From NCBI RefSeq assembly GCF_012641435.1, contig NZ_JABAIJ010000004.1, positions 164,428-228,427 on the forward strand: 64,000 nt of DNA. Direction: 5' to 3'. The position numbers and the translations under genes were made by a program. This document shows positions 46,231 through 55,051 of the stretch, in pieces. The notes below the pieces were generated by a model that was not told the origin of the DNA, ran no database searches, and saw only the letters and a program-made list of their open reading frames with translations. Source of the DNA: Rhizobium sp. P38BS-XIX (GTDB lineage Bacteria; Pseudomonadota; Alphaproteobacteria; Rhizobiales; Rhizobiaceae). Each line of letters opens with the position of its first letter. Position 1 is the first letter of the stretch.

Positions 46231-46353
46231 ATGGCGACAATATCGGAATGGATTGCCTTGGCGGATCACGACGTCTCTGCAGGGGCTCGACCCATGTGGG
46301 GATGGATGGCGATCTCGGCGCGAATTTCTGCATGCGATCGTGATGGCCGATGA
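46231..46353 (+). CDS. Short upstream ORF, 40 aa, overlapping the Nudix gene
   Basis: ATG at 46231 follows a strong ribosome site AAGGAG at seven bases. The frame is MATISEWIALADHDVSAG and continues, rich in Trp and Ala, to a TGA that overlaps the Nudix ATG (ATGA, 46350-46353). No family recognised. It looks like a translated leader that couples translation into the Nudix gene, or a small protein in its own right. No ribosome site of similar strength precedes the Nudix start. Confidence 0.45.
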   Translation: MATISEWIALADHDVSAGARPMWGWMAISARISACDRDGR

Positions 46354-46862
46354 GCAAGAAGACGTATCTCAGACATCTGGCCGGCGAGGCGGACAAACTC
46401 TTCAACGGTCAGGCAATCGAGCAATATGCCGCGATCTGCTATCGTTGGCGGCCAGGCGCCAAGGAGATCGAGATCCTGTTGATCACGTCGCGCGAGAGCG
46501 GCCGCTGGGTCATTCCGAAGGGATGGCCGATGGACAAGAAACTGCCCCATCAGGTCGCAGAGCGCGAAGCCTGGGAGGAGGCTGGGGTCAAAGGTAAGGT
46601 CCGGAAGAAAAGTTTCGGCTACTATACCTACCTGAAGTCTCTCGATACCGGCGACACGGTGCCGTCCGTTGTGCAGGTTCATCTTCTCGAGGTTGGTGGA
46701 TTAAGCGCGGAATTTCCCGAACGCGGTCAGCGCCGGCTGCAATGGTTTTCGCCGAACGAGGCGGCTACCCTGGTGCGCGAGCCGGAACTGAAGGGCCTGC
46801 TGCGCATGGCGGAAAGCGTGTTGACCACGGACAAGAAGCCGAAACGCCCGGCCACGAAATAA
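46350..46862 (+). CDS. Nudix hydrolase (DIPP-like)
   Basis: 170 residues. The Nudix box lies within IPKGWPMDKKLPHQVAEREA followed by WEEAGV. The REAWEEAGV core is intact, but the box position usually Glu near its start is Lys, which is common in the PKGW-type group related to diphosphoinositol-polyphosphate and dinucleotide-polyphosphate hydrolases. It should split a nucleoside or inositol pyrophosphate. Its start overlaps the upstream 40-codon ORF. A PHO-box-like site upstream would fit phosphate-linked control. Confidence 0.88.
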   Translation: MSKKTYLRHLAGEADKLFNGQAIEQYAAICYRWRPGAKEIEILLITSRESGRWVIPKGWPMDKKLPHQVAEREAWEEAGVKGKVRKKSFGYYTYLKSLDTGDTVPSVVQVHLLEVGGLSAEFPERGQRRLQWFSPNEAATLVREPELKGLLRMAESVLTTDKKPKRPATK

Positions 46863-46878
46863 AACTCGTGGCGTGCCT

Positions 46879-48855
46879 TCAGGGACGTCTGGACATCAGC
46901 AGGAAAAGGTAGGGTGCCGCGATGAGCGTGGCGATCAATCCCGCCGGGAGCTGATTGGGAAACAGCAGAATTCGGCCCAGCCAGTCGGCGAAGATCATCA
47001 ACGTGGCGCCGATGGCCGTTGCGGCCGACACCTCCATCAGTGGACGCCGAAAGCCCGCCATCCTCGCCATGTGCGGCGCCATCAGACCGACGAAGCTGAG
47101 CGGTCCGATCATCAGAACCGATAGCCCCACAAGCATGCAGGCAAAACCAAGCAGCAGGCCTCTGCTCAGTGAAATCGGCACGCCAAGTGCCGTCTGCGTC
47201 GTCGATCCCAGCGGCAATACCGCCAGCCAACGCGAAAACAGCGGCAATACGGCAAGCGCGAGAATGGCAGATGCCGCAAGGATAAAGGCGTCACCCGGTC
47301 TTGCAAGGAAGGTCGATCCGTTTAGCCAGCGCAACAGATCGAACATGCGCGGATTTCCGCTCGCCAGCAGAACGGAAACAACCGCGCTGAAGCAGGTGGT
47401 GAGCGCGATGCCGAACATGAAAAGATCATGTGGCGCAAAAGCCTTGCGATGTCCGAACAGCAACAGCAACGAAAGCACGGTGCCGGCGCCTGCCATGCTG
47501 AACGCGATGGACATGGCCGGGCCGACACCCGGAACGAAAAGAGCGACAACGACGCCGCACGCCGCTCCCGAGCTTATTCCGAGAAGTTCGGGGCTGGCGA
47601 GAGGATTGGACGTCAGCCGCTGGACAATACAGCCGCTTATCGAAATGAGTGCCGCTGCCGCTGCCGCCGCGAGCATGCGAGGTCCGCGCCAGAAGAATGT
47701 TGCCTCCGGCGAAGAAAGGCCGGTGAAGATCCATCCATGCAATCCACGGCCAATCAGCAGGGAGAGGCCGGCTGCAATCAGGCCCGCCAGAAGGACAAGG
47801 GCCAGCATCGGGCCCTGCCGGCGTAGAGGACGGGATGCGGCTGCGATCTCTGTTGCAAGGATCGGTCTAATCTCCTTGCGTCGGTTGATCAGCCATAAAA
47901 GCAGCGGTGCCCCCAGGAATGCCGTGGCGGCACCTGCCGGGATTTCCGAAGCGGTCGGCAGCAGCTGAAAGAGCTGATCCGTCGCCCATAACAGAAGCGC
48001 GCCGAAGACCGGAGCTGCGAGGAGTTGCTCATGCACCCTACGATAGCCGCAGCGGCGCACGATCTCCGGCGCGGCAAGTCCGACGAAGCCGATGACCCCG
48101 ACGCCGGCCACACAGACGGAGGCAATCCATACGGCAAGTGAAAGCCCGGCCAGCCGGATCATGGTCGGCGATGCGCCGAGGCTGGCGGCGGCTTCATCGG
48201 ATACGGTCAGCACGGCGATCGGTCGAACCAGCAACAGGCTTGCCAGGCAAGCGGGGATCAGCCGCGGCATCAGATAGAGAACCGTGCTCCAGTCCTGGGT
48301 CGCAAGAGAGCCGCTGCCCCAGATGAAGAGTTTGATCAAGCCGCCATGAAGCATGATCAGCAGGGTATTGATGCTTCCCGCATAAAGGCTGGTCATGAGA
48401 CCGGCGAGGAGCAGGACCTGTGCCGCAAAACGGCTGCGCCAGGCGAGCCCGAATACCAAAAGGCTGGCTGCGATCGCACCCGCGAGCGCTACCGACGTTC
48501 GGCTGGAATGCACGAGAGAAGGTGCCCATAGCGATGCCGCGCTCATGGCAAGAAAGGCGCCGGAGGATACCCCGAGCGTTGCCGGTTCGGCCGCAGGATT
48601 GCGCAGGGTCAGCTGCATCAGCACGCCAGCCAGTGCGAGCCCGGCGCCGACAAGAATGGCGGTTACGATGCGCGGCAAGGTGCTGTAATGCAGCGTCAAT
48701 TGCGCAATGGAATGAAGGTCGGGCGCAGTGATCGCTTGCAGCCAGAACCTCGGATCAAGCGTTTGGGATGCGCCATAAAGACTAAGACCGAGGGAGAAAA
48801 TTGCGAGCAGCAGGCCTGTGATGAACAGTCCGAACGGATGAGCTCTAGCCGTCAT
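46879..48855 (-). CDS. fhuB: Fe3+-hydroxamate ABC permease, double-length (FhuB-like)
   Basis: About 658 residues, two fused BtuC/FecCD permease halves, as in FhuB. Each half repeats the same marks: LTLRNPAAEPATLGVSSGAF and LTSNPLASPELLGISSGAAC; GVGVIGFVGLAAPEIVR and MIGPLSFVGLMAPHMAR. About 20 membrane helices. It should carry ferric hydroxamates across the inner membrane with the binding protein upstream. ATG 48855 follows the binding-protein stop by one base. No FhuC-type ATPase gene is adjacent. Confidence 0.92.
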   Translation of the reverse strand: MTARAHPFGLFITGLLLAIFSLGLSLYGASQTLDPRFWLQAITAPDLHSIAQLTLHYSTLPRIVTAILVGAGLALAGVLMQLTLRNPAAEPATLGVSSGAFLAMSAASLWAPSLVHSSRTSVALAGAIAASLLVFGLAWRSRFAAQVLLLAGLMTSLYAGSINTLLIMLHGGLIKLFIWGSGSLATQDWSTVLYLMPRLIPACLASLLLVRPIAVLTVSDEAAASLGASPTMIRLAGLSLAVWIASVCVAGVGVIGFVGLAAPEIVRRCGYRRVHEQLLAAPVFGALLLWATDQLFQLLPTASEIPAGAATAFLGAPLLLWLINRRKEIRPILATEIAAASRPLRRQGPMLALVLLAGLIAAGLSLLIGRGLHGWIFTGLSSPEATFFWRGPRMLAAAAAAALISISGCIVQRLTSNPLASPELLGISSGAACGVVVALFVPGVGPAMSIAFSMAGAGTVLSLLLLFGHRKAFAPHDLFMFGIALTTCFSAVVSVLLASGNPRMFDLLRWLNGSTFLARPGDAFILAASAILALAVLPLFSRWLAVLPLGSTTQTALGVPISLSRGLLLGFACMLVGLSVLMIGPLSFVGLMAPHMARMAGFRRPLMEVSAATAIGATLMIFADWLGRILLFPNQLPAGLIATLIAAPYLFLLMSRRP

Positions 48856-48856
48856 G

Positions 48857-49777
48857 TCATGCGCCTTTACCACTTAAATTCACGGCAAGCAGCCTTGCAA
48901 AACGGATGATCGCGGCGACGCCTCCATTGTCCATGACGGGTGGCAGCTGGAAAAGCCTGTTGTCACGAACTGCCGGAAGCGCCTGCCAGAAGACGCCGTC
49001 CATGGACGGCATCGAAACAGAATTGCTGCCGTCGGCCGCAATCAGAACAAGGCCGGCTTCGGGAACGCTGGCAATGCGATCGAGGCCGACCGTTGCCTGG
49101 CCCCTCCAGAACCCGCCATCTTTTTGAGCGTTGCTCAGTCCGAGCCTCGTCAGAATATCGGCAAAGAGGCTTCCCGGTCCGAACGCCGTAAGATGTCTGT
49201 CGTCCGCTGACGTCGTGATCCAGAGCGGCCGGCCGTGCCATGATGATAGTTGCGCGGTGGCGTCCTGCAGCTGCTGTTCCATGCGAGATCGCAGGGCAAG
49301 CCACTCCGCTTGCGCATCGAGCGCCTTCGCCAGCGTCTCGCTTCCGCTTATCGCGGAGGAGATGGTGGCATCACCATTATGGGACAGATCGACAATCAGC
49401 GTCGGCGCAATGCGCTTCAGGAACGGCTCGCCGATGCGCAACGACGGTGGAATGATGATGAGATCCGGCGCAAGCTGATCCAGCAGCTCGAAGTTCGGCG
49501 TGAAGAGCAGGCCAACATCGGTGACCTCGTCCGGCATTGGCGGCTCGATGACGGATTGGCGATAATAGTCGATGGCGGGAACGCCGACGACGTTGGCCCC
49601 CAATGCCAGCGTCGTTGCCGCCAACGCCCAGTCGAGAACGATGATTCGCGGCTTCGACGACTGGATCTGGGCGTCAGCTTTGCCGGCGAATCCACTCGCG
49701 ATGAGCCCGCCACCCAGCAGCGCCATCAGGCGTCGCCGGGTGATGCTTGAACGAGGCGCATCGCAAGCCGTCCGCAT
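48857..49777 (-). CDS. fhuD: Iron-siderophore binding protein (FhuD-like)
   Basis: 306 residues. The N-terminus has a twin-arginine-like signal (ITRRRLMALLGGGLIASGFA), as in other FhuD proteins. Mature domain marks are RIIVLDWALAATTLALGANV, FELLDQLAPDLIIIPPSLRI and VFWQALPAVRDNRLFQLPPV. It delivers ferric hydroxamates to FhuB. It starts 4 bases after the receptor stop, so receptor, binding protein and permease are one transcript. Confidence 0.9.
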   Translation of the reverse strand: MRTACDAPRSSITRRRLMALLGGGLIASGFAGKADAQIQSSKPRIIVLDWALAATTLALGANVVGVPAIDYYRQSVIEPPMPDEVTDVGLLFTPNFELLDQLAPDLIIIPPSLRIGEPFLKRIAPTLIVDLSHNGDATISSAISGSETLAKALDAQAEWLALRSRMEQQLQDATAQLSSWHGRPLWITTSADDRHLTAFGPGSLFADILTRLGLSNAQKDGGFWRGQATVGLDRIASVPEAGLVLIAADGSNSVSMPSMDGVFWQALPAVRDNRLFQLPPVMDNGGVAAIIRFARLLAVNLSGKGA

Positions 49778-49781
49778 CAGC

Positions 49782-52223
49782 TTACCAATGGGTCTTCAGG
49801 CTGACCATGAAGCTGCGCGGTTCGCCATAGATGCCGAAATACCGGGTCGGAATGCGGTCGAAATAGGTGCGATCGAACAGGTTCTTGACCGTCAGATTGA
49901 CGTCGGCATGGTCGTTGATCTTGTAACCCACCTGAGCGTCGAACACCGCGTAGCCGCCTTGATGTCCGATATCGATGCCGGTGCCCGCGCCGCGATCCGT
50001 GCTGCTGTAGGCGCGCATGCCGGCACCCAGGCTGACGCCCTTGAGCGGGCTGTCATCCTGGAACGTATATTTGCTCCACAGCTTGAAGGTATGCTTCGGC
50101 TCTTCCGGGTCGACAGTCAGTCCCTGATAGTCCGGATCGGAAAGATACTTCGTCTGCAGGTAGGTATAGCCCGCAGTCAGGTCGAGCCCGGTGAAGACCT
50201 CGCCGGTGACTTCGGCCTCGATACCGCGGCTGCGCGCCTTGCCAGCAGCGATGGAATAGAGCGGGTTCGAGGGATCGGCAACGGCGCGGTGGTTGTCGTT
50301 GATGTTGAAGGCTGCGACAGTCGCCGTCAGGCCGCCGTCAAGAAAGACGCCCTTGAGGCCGACTTCGTACTGCTCGCCAACGCGCGGCTGCAAGCCGGCA
50401 CCGGTAAATGTCGTTTGAGCCTGCGGCTGGAAGATATCGGCGTAGCTGCCGTAGATCGAATAGGTGTCGTTCAGATCATAGACGATGCCGACGTAAGGCG
50501 TGAACTTGTTGTTGACGCTGGGATCGGATGTCCAATCGCCTTCGGTCGGCACGATCGACCGGTGCTCGTTGCCGTAGAAGCTCAGGCGGCCACCGAGAAC
50601 GAGGGTCAGCGGGTCAAGCAGCTTCAACCGCGTTTGACCATAAATTCCGGTCTCGTTGGTCCTGGACTGCTGGCCAAAATTATAGGGAACGTCGACTTCA
50701 GGGATGGTCGACGGTGCGGAATAGATGTCAAACAGCCCGGCACCGACATAGCCGCTCTCCGAGCGCGACGTGCGGTAGGAGTAGTTTGCGCCGACGAGCA
50801 ACTGGCTCTCGCGGCCGAGAAAATCGAACGACCCGGAAAGATTGGTGTCGAAACCAAACCATTGATTGTGAAGGGGGCCGCCCTGGATCGCGTACTGTGC
50901 CTGGTTGGTCGCCGTGTCGACACCGCCGAACATGTAGGCATATTTGCTGTCATTCTGCATATCGCGGTACATGACCGTCGTATTCGATACCCAGTCACCG
51001 TCGAACTCATGCTTCAGGTTCGCGTAGAGTTCGCTTGTCTGGAAGTCGTTATAACTCCAGTCGGCACCGAAGAATGCCGATCGCGGGCTGTTGAGGTATG
51101 AGCCGTCGGCATACCGTGACTGGCCATAATCGAACGGCGAAAAACGTTGCTTTTGATAAGCACCCGATAGACTGAGGGTCGTCTTGTCGTCGAGGTCGAA
51201 CTGCAGTGCGCCATAGGCCGTACCGTGCCATTCACCGGCGTCGTCATAGAAGAAGTCGCGATCCTGACCCGTCACGATCAATCGGCCGCGGGCGCTGCCA
51301 TCGCTGTTGAAGGGGCCGGTCACATCGACCGTCTGCCGCTTGAAGTTCCAGGAGCCGATTTGCGTGTCGGTGGAGATGGCAAAATGATCGAGCGGCATGC
51401 GGCGTATGAAATTTGCCGCACCGGCCGGGCTTCCCGATCCCTGCAGCAGTCCGGCGGGACCACGGAGGATCTCGACACGGTCATAGATCGACATGTCGAA
51501 TTGCGTCAGGTACTGGACGCCGCCGGGCACCGGCATACCATCATATTGTGCATCGAGCGCATAGCCGCGCGCATTGAAATAGGATGTGCCGTCGCCGTAG
51601 GGCGTCGCCGTCACGCCGGTCGTCTGCCGCAGCGTATCCTCGACGCTATTGAGGTTCTGATCGGCGATCCGCTGGCGGGTGATCACGGAAACGGAATTCG
51701 GGATCTCGCGGATCGGAACCGGCATCTTGCCGGCGATCGTCACGGATTCGGCGCGATAGGAACCGCTGCCTTCGGTCGTCGCGCCATTCGACGCGCCCTG
51801 CACCACGATGGGCGCGAGCGCGGTCGCGCCATCGGCGCCCGCAGCTGCAATCGGCTGCTTGGGATCGGTGAGAACGATGGACTGGTTGCCGGAGACGCGG
51901 TAGCTGATGCCAGTGCCCGCCAGCAACCGGCCGATCGCCTCGGGCGCAGACATCGTGCCTTTCAAGGATGCGGACTTGCTGCCTGCCGGCAGTGTGAAGC
52001 CGTAGGCGATGCGCCAGCCGCTGACGGCGCCGACGTCGGCGATGGCAGCGGCCAACGGCTTTGCCGGAATGTTGAATTGATAGGCCGATGCCGAAACGGC
52101 GGCTCTCGTCGCCTTCGCATCCTGCTGAGCTGCAACCGGTATCGTGCCGGCAATCAGCAGCGCCGTTGTTGCCATCAGCCTGCTGAAATTGCGTGTTCTG
52201 CCCCCGACTGCGCGCCCAACCAT
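49782..52223 (-). CDS. TonB-dependent siderophore receptor with signalling domain
   Basis: About 813 residues. After the signal peptide (LMATTALLIAGTIPVAAQQ) is an STN signalling domain (YQFNIPAKPLAAAIADVGAV, GTGISYRVSGNQSIVLTD), which talks to FecR. Then a plug (IPNSVSVITRQRIADQNLNS, DTLRQTTGVTATPYGDGTSY) and a beta-barrel ending in TrpCOOH (SLKTHW). It is a transducer receptor of FecA/FoxA/FpvA type. ATG 52223 is preferred because AAGGAG lies eight bases upstream; a start at 52265 is possible. With fhuDB downstream the ligand is probably a ferric hydroxamate. Confidence 0.95.
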   Translation of the reverse strand: MVGRAVGGRTRNFSRLMATTALLIAGTIPVAAQQDAKATRAAVSASAYQFNIPAKPLAAAIADVGAVSGWRIAYGFTLPAGSKSASLKGTMSAPEAIGRLLAGTGISYRVSGNQSIVLTDPKQPIAAAGADGATALAPIVVQGASNGATTEGSGSYRAESVTIAGKMPVPIREIPNSVSVITRQRIADQNLNSVEDTLRQTTGVTATPYGDGTSYFNARGYALDAQYDGMPVPGGVQYLTQFDMSIYDRVEILRGPAGLLQGSGSPAGAANFIRRMPLDHFAISTDTQIGSWNFKRQTVDVTGPFNSDGSARGRLIVTGQDRDFFYDDAGEWHGTAYGALQFDLDDKTTLSLSGAYQKQRFSPFDYGQSRYADGSYLNSPRSAFFGADWSYNDFQTSELYANLKHEFDGDWVSNTTVMYRDMQNDSKYAYMFGGVDTATNQAQYAIQGGPLHNQWFGFDTNLSGSFDFLGRESQLLVGANYSYRTSRSESGYVGAGLFDIYSAPSTIPEVDVPYNFGQQSRTNETGIYGQTRLKLLDPLTLVLGGRLSFYGNEHRSIVPTEGDWTSDPSVNNKFTPYVGIVYDLNDTYSIYGSYADIFQPQAQTTFTGAGLQPRVGEQYEVGLKGVFLDGGLTATVAAFNINDNHRAVADPSNPLYSIAAGKARSRGIEAEVTGEVFTGLDLTAGYTYLQTKYLSDPDYQGLTVDPEEPKHTFKLWSKYTFQDDSPLKGVSLGAGMRAYSSTDRGAGTGIDIGHQGGYAVFDAQVGYKINDHADVNLTVKNLFDRTYFDRIPTRYFGIYGEPRSFMVSLKTHW

Positions 52224-52282
52224 TCGCCTGCTCCTTGATCTACCCTTACCAACGCGGCCATTCATCGGCCTCTGAAGGGTAA

Positions 52283-52309
52283 AACGGGTGGCGAAGCATC
52301 TGCCGTGTC
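52283..52309 (-). promoter_or_regulatory. Probable ECF promoter of the receptor gene
   Basis: On the minus strand GACACGGCA (52309-52301), 11 bases, ACCCGTT (52289-52283), ending 59 bases before the receptor ATG. The same two blocks with the same gap occur before fecR (53368-53394). They look like -35 and -10 elements for the FecI-type sigma factor of this locus. Confidence 0.6.
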
Positions 52310-52318
52310 GGGTCGTGC

Positions 52319-52348
52319 AAGAAAAATGACGCCGTGGTCATTTTTCTT
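52319..52348 (-). terminator. A/T-flanked hairpin between fecR and receptor
   Basis: AAGAAAAATGAC, six bases, GTCATTTTTCTT: perfect 12-base arms beginning four bases after the fecR stop. The T-rich exit arm on the minus strand fits a terminator, leaving the receptor to its own promoter just downstream. Confidence 0.55.
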
Positions 52349-52351
52349 TTC

Positions 52352-53305
52352 TCAGTAAAGAATGGTCATCAAAGGCGGTACGCGTGCCACTGTGCCGTTT
52401 ACCGCCGCGGCAATGGTTTCAAGCGAGGCATTGACGTCGGTCAGCGGGAAAGTGCCGGATATCAGACGACTGGCCAGCCGTCCGCGAACCATGATCGGCC
52501 GAGGAGAGTGCCGCTCCAGGGCGTGCACGACATCGGCAACCCGTGCTCCTTCAACGACGAGCCGCCCGCTCATCCATGACAGGGCAAGGCTCGTATCGGT
52601 CGGGGCGACCTTGCCGACACGGCCGCCGGCGAGCGTCGTCTGATTGCCTTCCCGCAGGATGACGGGTTCCGTGTCGTTGCTGCCGATAACGGCGACCGCG
52701 CCTTCCGAAACGACCACGTCCGTTTCAAGCTCGCCGATATCGACATTGAATTTGGTGCCGATATCGCGGACCTCGTCGCCCTTGGCAACGACGGTAAATG
52801 TCCCGGGAAGACCATGGCGCACTTCGAAATAGGCCTCTCCCCGCAGCAGACGAACGCGGCGCATACCGTTGTCAAAGTCGAGCCCGATGGCGGTATCGGC
52901 TCCAAGGCGCGCGATCGAACCGTCCGGCAGGACAACATCGGAGATCAGCTCCTGATGCGTAACGATATCCGCCTCCCAGTTTTCGACCAGGGACGGATTA
53001 AACCAACAGACCGACAAGATGACGGCGAGCGCGGCAGTCGGTGGAACAAGCCAGCTTAACCGTGGTCGCAGACGCAAAGCGAGCTTCCGGCGAAACGAGG
53101 TCCTTGCGGCGATACGCCGGGCGGGCTGTTCCAGCTGCGCATAAAGTACGCGCAGTTCATCGAACGCTCGCCGGTGACGGCGATCGGCATTCAGCCAGTC
53201 GTCGAGCTTGCGGGCATCGTTGGCTCCAAAGGAACCGCCCGTCCGCTTTGCCAGCCATAGAGCCGCCTGGTCGCGCTGCTCTTCCGTCGGTTCGTCGCTC
53301 GTCAT
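52352..53305 (-). CDS. FecR-type anti-sigma/sigma regulator
   Basis: About 317 residues. N-terminal cytoplasmic part (EQRDQAALWLAKRTGGSFGA, DDWLNADRRHRRAFDEL), one membrane helix (LSWLVPPTAALAVILSVCWF), and periplasmic FecR domain (LPDGSIARLGADTAIGLDFD, RLLRGEAYFEVRH). It passes the signal from the receptor's STN domain to the ECF sigma factor. ATG 53305 has GAGGAGAG upstream. The ECF promoter motif lies 63 bases before it. Confidence 0.92.
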   Translation of the reverse strand: MTSDEPTEEQRDQAALWLAKRTGGSFGANDARKLDDWLNADRRHRRAFDELRVLYAQLEQPARRIAARTSFRRKLALRLRPRLSWLVPPTAALAVILSVCWFNPSLVENWEADIVTHQELISDVVLPDGSIARLGADTAIGLDFDNGMRRVRLLRGEAYFEVRHGLPGTFTVVAKGDEVRDIGTKFNVDIGELETDVVVSEGAVAVIGSNDTEPVILREGNQTTLAGGRVGKVAPTDTSLALSWMSGRLVVEGARVADVVHALERHSPRPIMVRGRLASRLISGTFPLTDVNASLETIAAAVNGTVARVPPLMTILY

Positions 53306-53367
53306 CTCTCCTCGTATCACGCGAAGCCATAGCACGCCGAAACGCGCGCGCCATCTCTATAGTGGAG

Positions 53368-53394
53368 AACGGGTGACGCACGAAATGCCGTGTC
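53368..53394 (-). promoter_or_regulatory. Probable ECF promoter of fecR
   Basis: On the minus strand GACACGGCA (53394-53386), 11 bases, ACCCGTT (53374-53368), 62 bases before the fecR ATG. Identical blocks and spacing to the receptor promoter at 52283-52309. Confidence 0.6.
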
Positions 53395-53410
53395 TCATGA
53401 GGACAGGATT

Positions 53411-53929
53411 TCAGTTCTCGTCGCGAATATGGCTGGCTAGGCTTGCCTGGCAGTGACGCAGCGCTCTTGCAATGTGCTTTTCGACGCTGTTGACGGAAAT
53501 GCCCTGAAGACGCGCGATTTCCTTGTTCGAAAGCCCATCGACGCGGCGCATCAGGAAGATATCGCGGCAGCGCGGCGAGAGTGCGCCGAGCGCTTCATCA
53601 AGCGCGGAGAGCGCCTCGCGTGCCTCCAGGCCCGCCTCCGCTGAAGGCGTGGACACAGGCATCTGTTCCGGCAGCACGGAAGAAATCAACTCGGCTCTTC
53701 TGTTCTCTCGCCGATGATGTTCGATCGCGGCATTGCGTGCCGAGGCGTAAAGCACATTGCGATCGTCCTCAGCAGTGGCTCTTGGGCCGGCCGCAAGAGC
53801 CCTGACGAAGACATCCTGCACGATATCGGCTGCTGTTTCCTGATTGCGGACGCTTTTGCGGACCAGGGCTTCCAAACGGCGATGATGTTCGGCGAAAAGC
53901 CACCCGATCTTGCTGCCCCAACTCGTCAT
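53411..53929 (-). CDS. FecI-like ECF sigma factor
   Basis: About 172 residues, sigma-70 regions 2 and 4 (ETAADIVQDVFVRALAAGPR; LSPRCRDIFLMRRVDGLSNK followed by EIARLQGISVNSVEKHIARA). It has the FecI group's GLSNKEIA and VEKHI signatures. It should transcribe fecR and the receptor through the shared two-part motif. ATG 53929 gives normal length; an ATG at 53962 is possible. Confidence 0.93.
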   Translation of the reverse strand: MTSWGSKIGWLFAEHHRRLEALVRKSVRNQETAADIVQDVFVRALAAGPRATAEDDRNVLYASARNAAIEHHRRENRRAELISSVLPEQMPVSTPSAEAGLEAREALSALDEALGALSPRCRDIFLMRRVDGLSNKEIARLQGISVNSVEKHIARALRHCQASLASHIRDEN

Positions 53930-54123
53930 CGCGAACTCAACCTGCTTCGGCGGACTTTCCATGTGCCGCTGATCTGCAATTACAAAGCGCCATCGGCCTC
54001 TGCAATCGCAATAGATTGGACTCATTCTATGGAAGGACGCAGATAGCCGCGCCAATATCGCGCTACATTGCGATAAGCCGTTGTTTTTACTTAAAATGCC
54101 TTATATTTCACTTGGTTAAAAGT

Positions 54124-54138
54124 TGAAAATAAAAATCA
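54124..54138. promoter_or_regulatory. IRO-box-like site (RirA)
   Basis: TGA-AAATAAAAA-TCA fits the TGA-N9-TCA iron-responsive (IRO) box bound by RirA in rhizobia. It lies 195 bases upstream of the sigma factor start in a 360-base, AT-rich gap that has no gene. Only six bases are fixed in this motif, so chance is possible. Confidence 0.35.
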
Positions 54139-54216
54139 TGTTTTGTTGATTTGTGTTGCCGGAGCGCAACAGCGCATCTTTCGTCTCTGGAATGAGCGGC
54201 GCCCCATTTCGGGGTG

Positions 54217-54247
54217 CGGCACCCAGCTTCGAGCGCGCCGGGTGCCG
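54217..54247 (-). terminator. Hairpin after the glucokinase gene
   Basis: CGGCACCC, 15 bases, GGGTGCCG: 8-base arms, 46 bases past the kinase stop on the minus strand. GCCCC/GGGGT beside it can form a second small stem. No T-run. Confidence 0.35.
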
Positions 54248-54292
54248 ACGTGGTTGAGAGTGCGGTTGAATAAGCCGCATCCCGGAACGCGT

Positions 54293-55036
54293 TTAGAGCT
54301 GCAGGCTTTCATCCTTCCAGATGCGGAAGCCGCCGAGAAAAGCATTCTCGTTGTCGCCGGCGCGGCACCCTTCGGGCAGCGTCTCCAGCTTGTCGACATT
54401 GCCGCCGCCGATGACGATTTCATGCGGCAGCAATGCTGCCTGCAATCTGCCGATCACGTCTTCGACCGACTTGCGCCATTTCTTCTTGCCGCGTTTCTCC
54501 AGACCGCGCTCGCCGACGAAATCCTCAAACGTCTCCTTCTTCTTGTAGGGGAGATGCGCCAGTTCCATGGGCAGGCAGACATTATGGACGATCATTGCCG
54601 ATCCCAGGCCGGTGCCGAGCCCGATGAAGAGCATATTGCCGCCCTTATAGCCGCCGATGGCCTGCATGACTGCATCGTTGACCAGCCTGACGGGCTTTCC
54701 AAAGGCGGCCGAGAAATCGAAGTCCTTCCAGCCCGGGCCGAGATTGTGCGGCTCGATCGCCGGCTTATTGTCCTTGACCGGGCCGGGATATCCCATGCCG
54801 ATGACGTCATATTGCCAGTCCGCAGTCATTTCCTTGACGGCCTCGACCATTTTCTTCGCCGACATGGAGGGGCCGGAAACGACGGCTCGCCGTTCGCTGC
54901 CCGAGCTCAGGCGTGCCTTCACATGCGAGCCACCAAGATCGATCGCCATGACGACAAGATCCTTCGGTACGGCAAGCTTGGTTTGGTCGAGGGTTTTGGG
55001 TTTTGTGGCCAAGGTGGGGCTCCCTTTCAAGTCCAT
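54293..55036 (-). CDS. ROK-family glucokinase, polyphosphate-type
   Basis: 247 residues of the ROK family, resembling bacterial polyphosphate glucokinases (PpgK). Phosphate-binding motif MAIDLGGSHVKARL, catalytic Asp in LVNDAVMQAIGGY, and GLGTGLGSAMIV with PMELAHLPY. It should phosphorylate glucose; whether it uses polyphosphate or ATP is uncertain. It lies 15 bases downstream of the GH15 gene, which makes glucose, so the pair forms a short route from glucan to glucose 6-phosphate. Confidence 0.85.
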   Translation of the reverse strand: MDLKGSPTLATKPKTLDQTKLAVPKDLVVMAIDLGGSHVKARLSSGSERRAVVSGPSMSAKKMVEAVKEMTADWQYDVIGMGYPGPVKDNKPAIEPHNLGPGWKDFDFSAAFGKPVRLVNDAVMQAIGGYKGGNMLFIGLGTGLGSAMIVHNVCLPMELAHLPYKKKETFEDFVGERGLEKRGKKKWRKSVEDVIGRLQAALLPHEIVIGGGNVDKLETLPEGCRAGDNENAFLGGFRIWKDESLQL

Positions 55037-55051
55037 TTTCTGTCAGTCGAG

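Noticed and set aside
49572..51101. A 509-codon plus-strand frame across the TonB receptor
   Set aside because: Shadow frame; the minus strand holds the receptor with signal, STN, plug and barrel.
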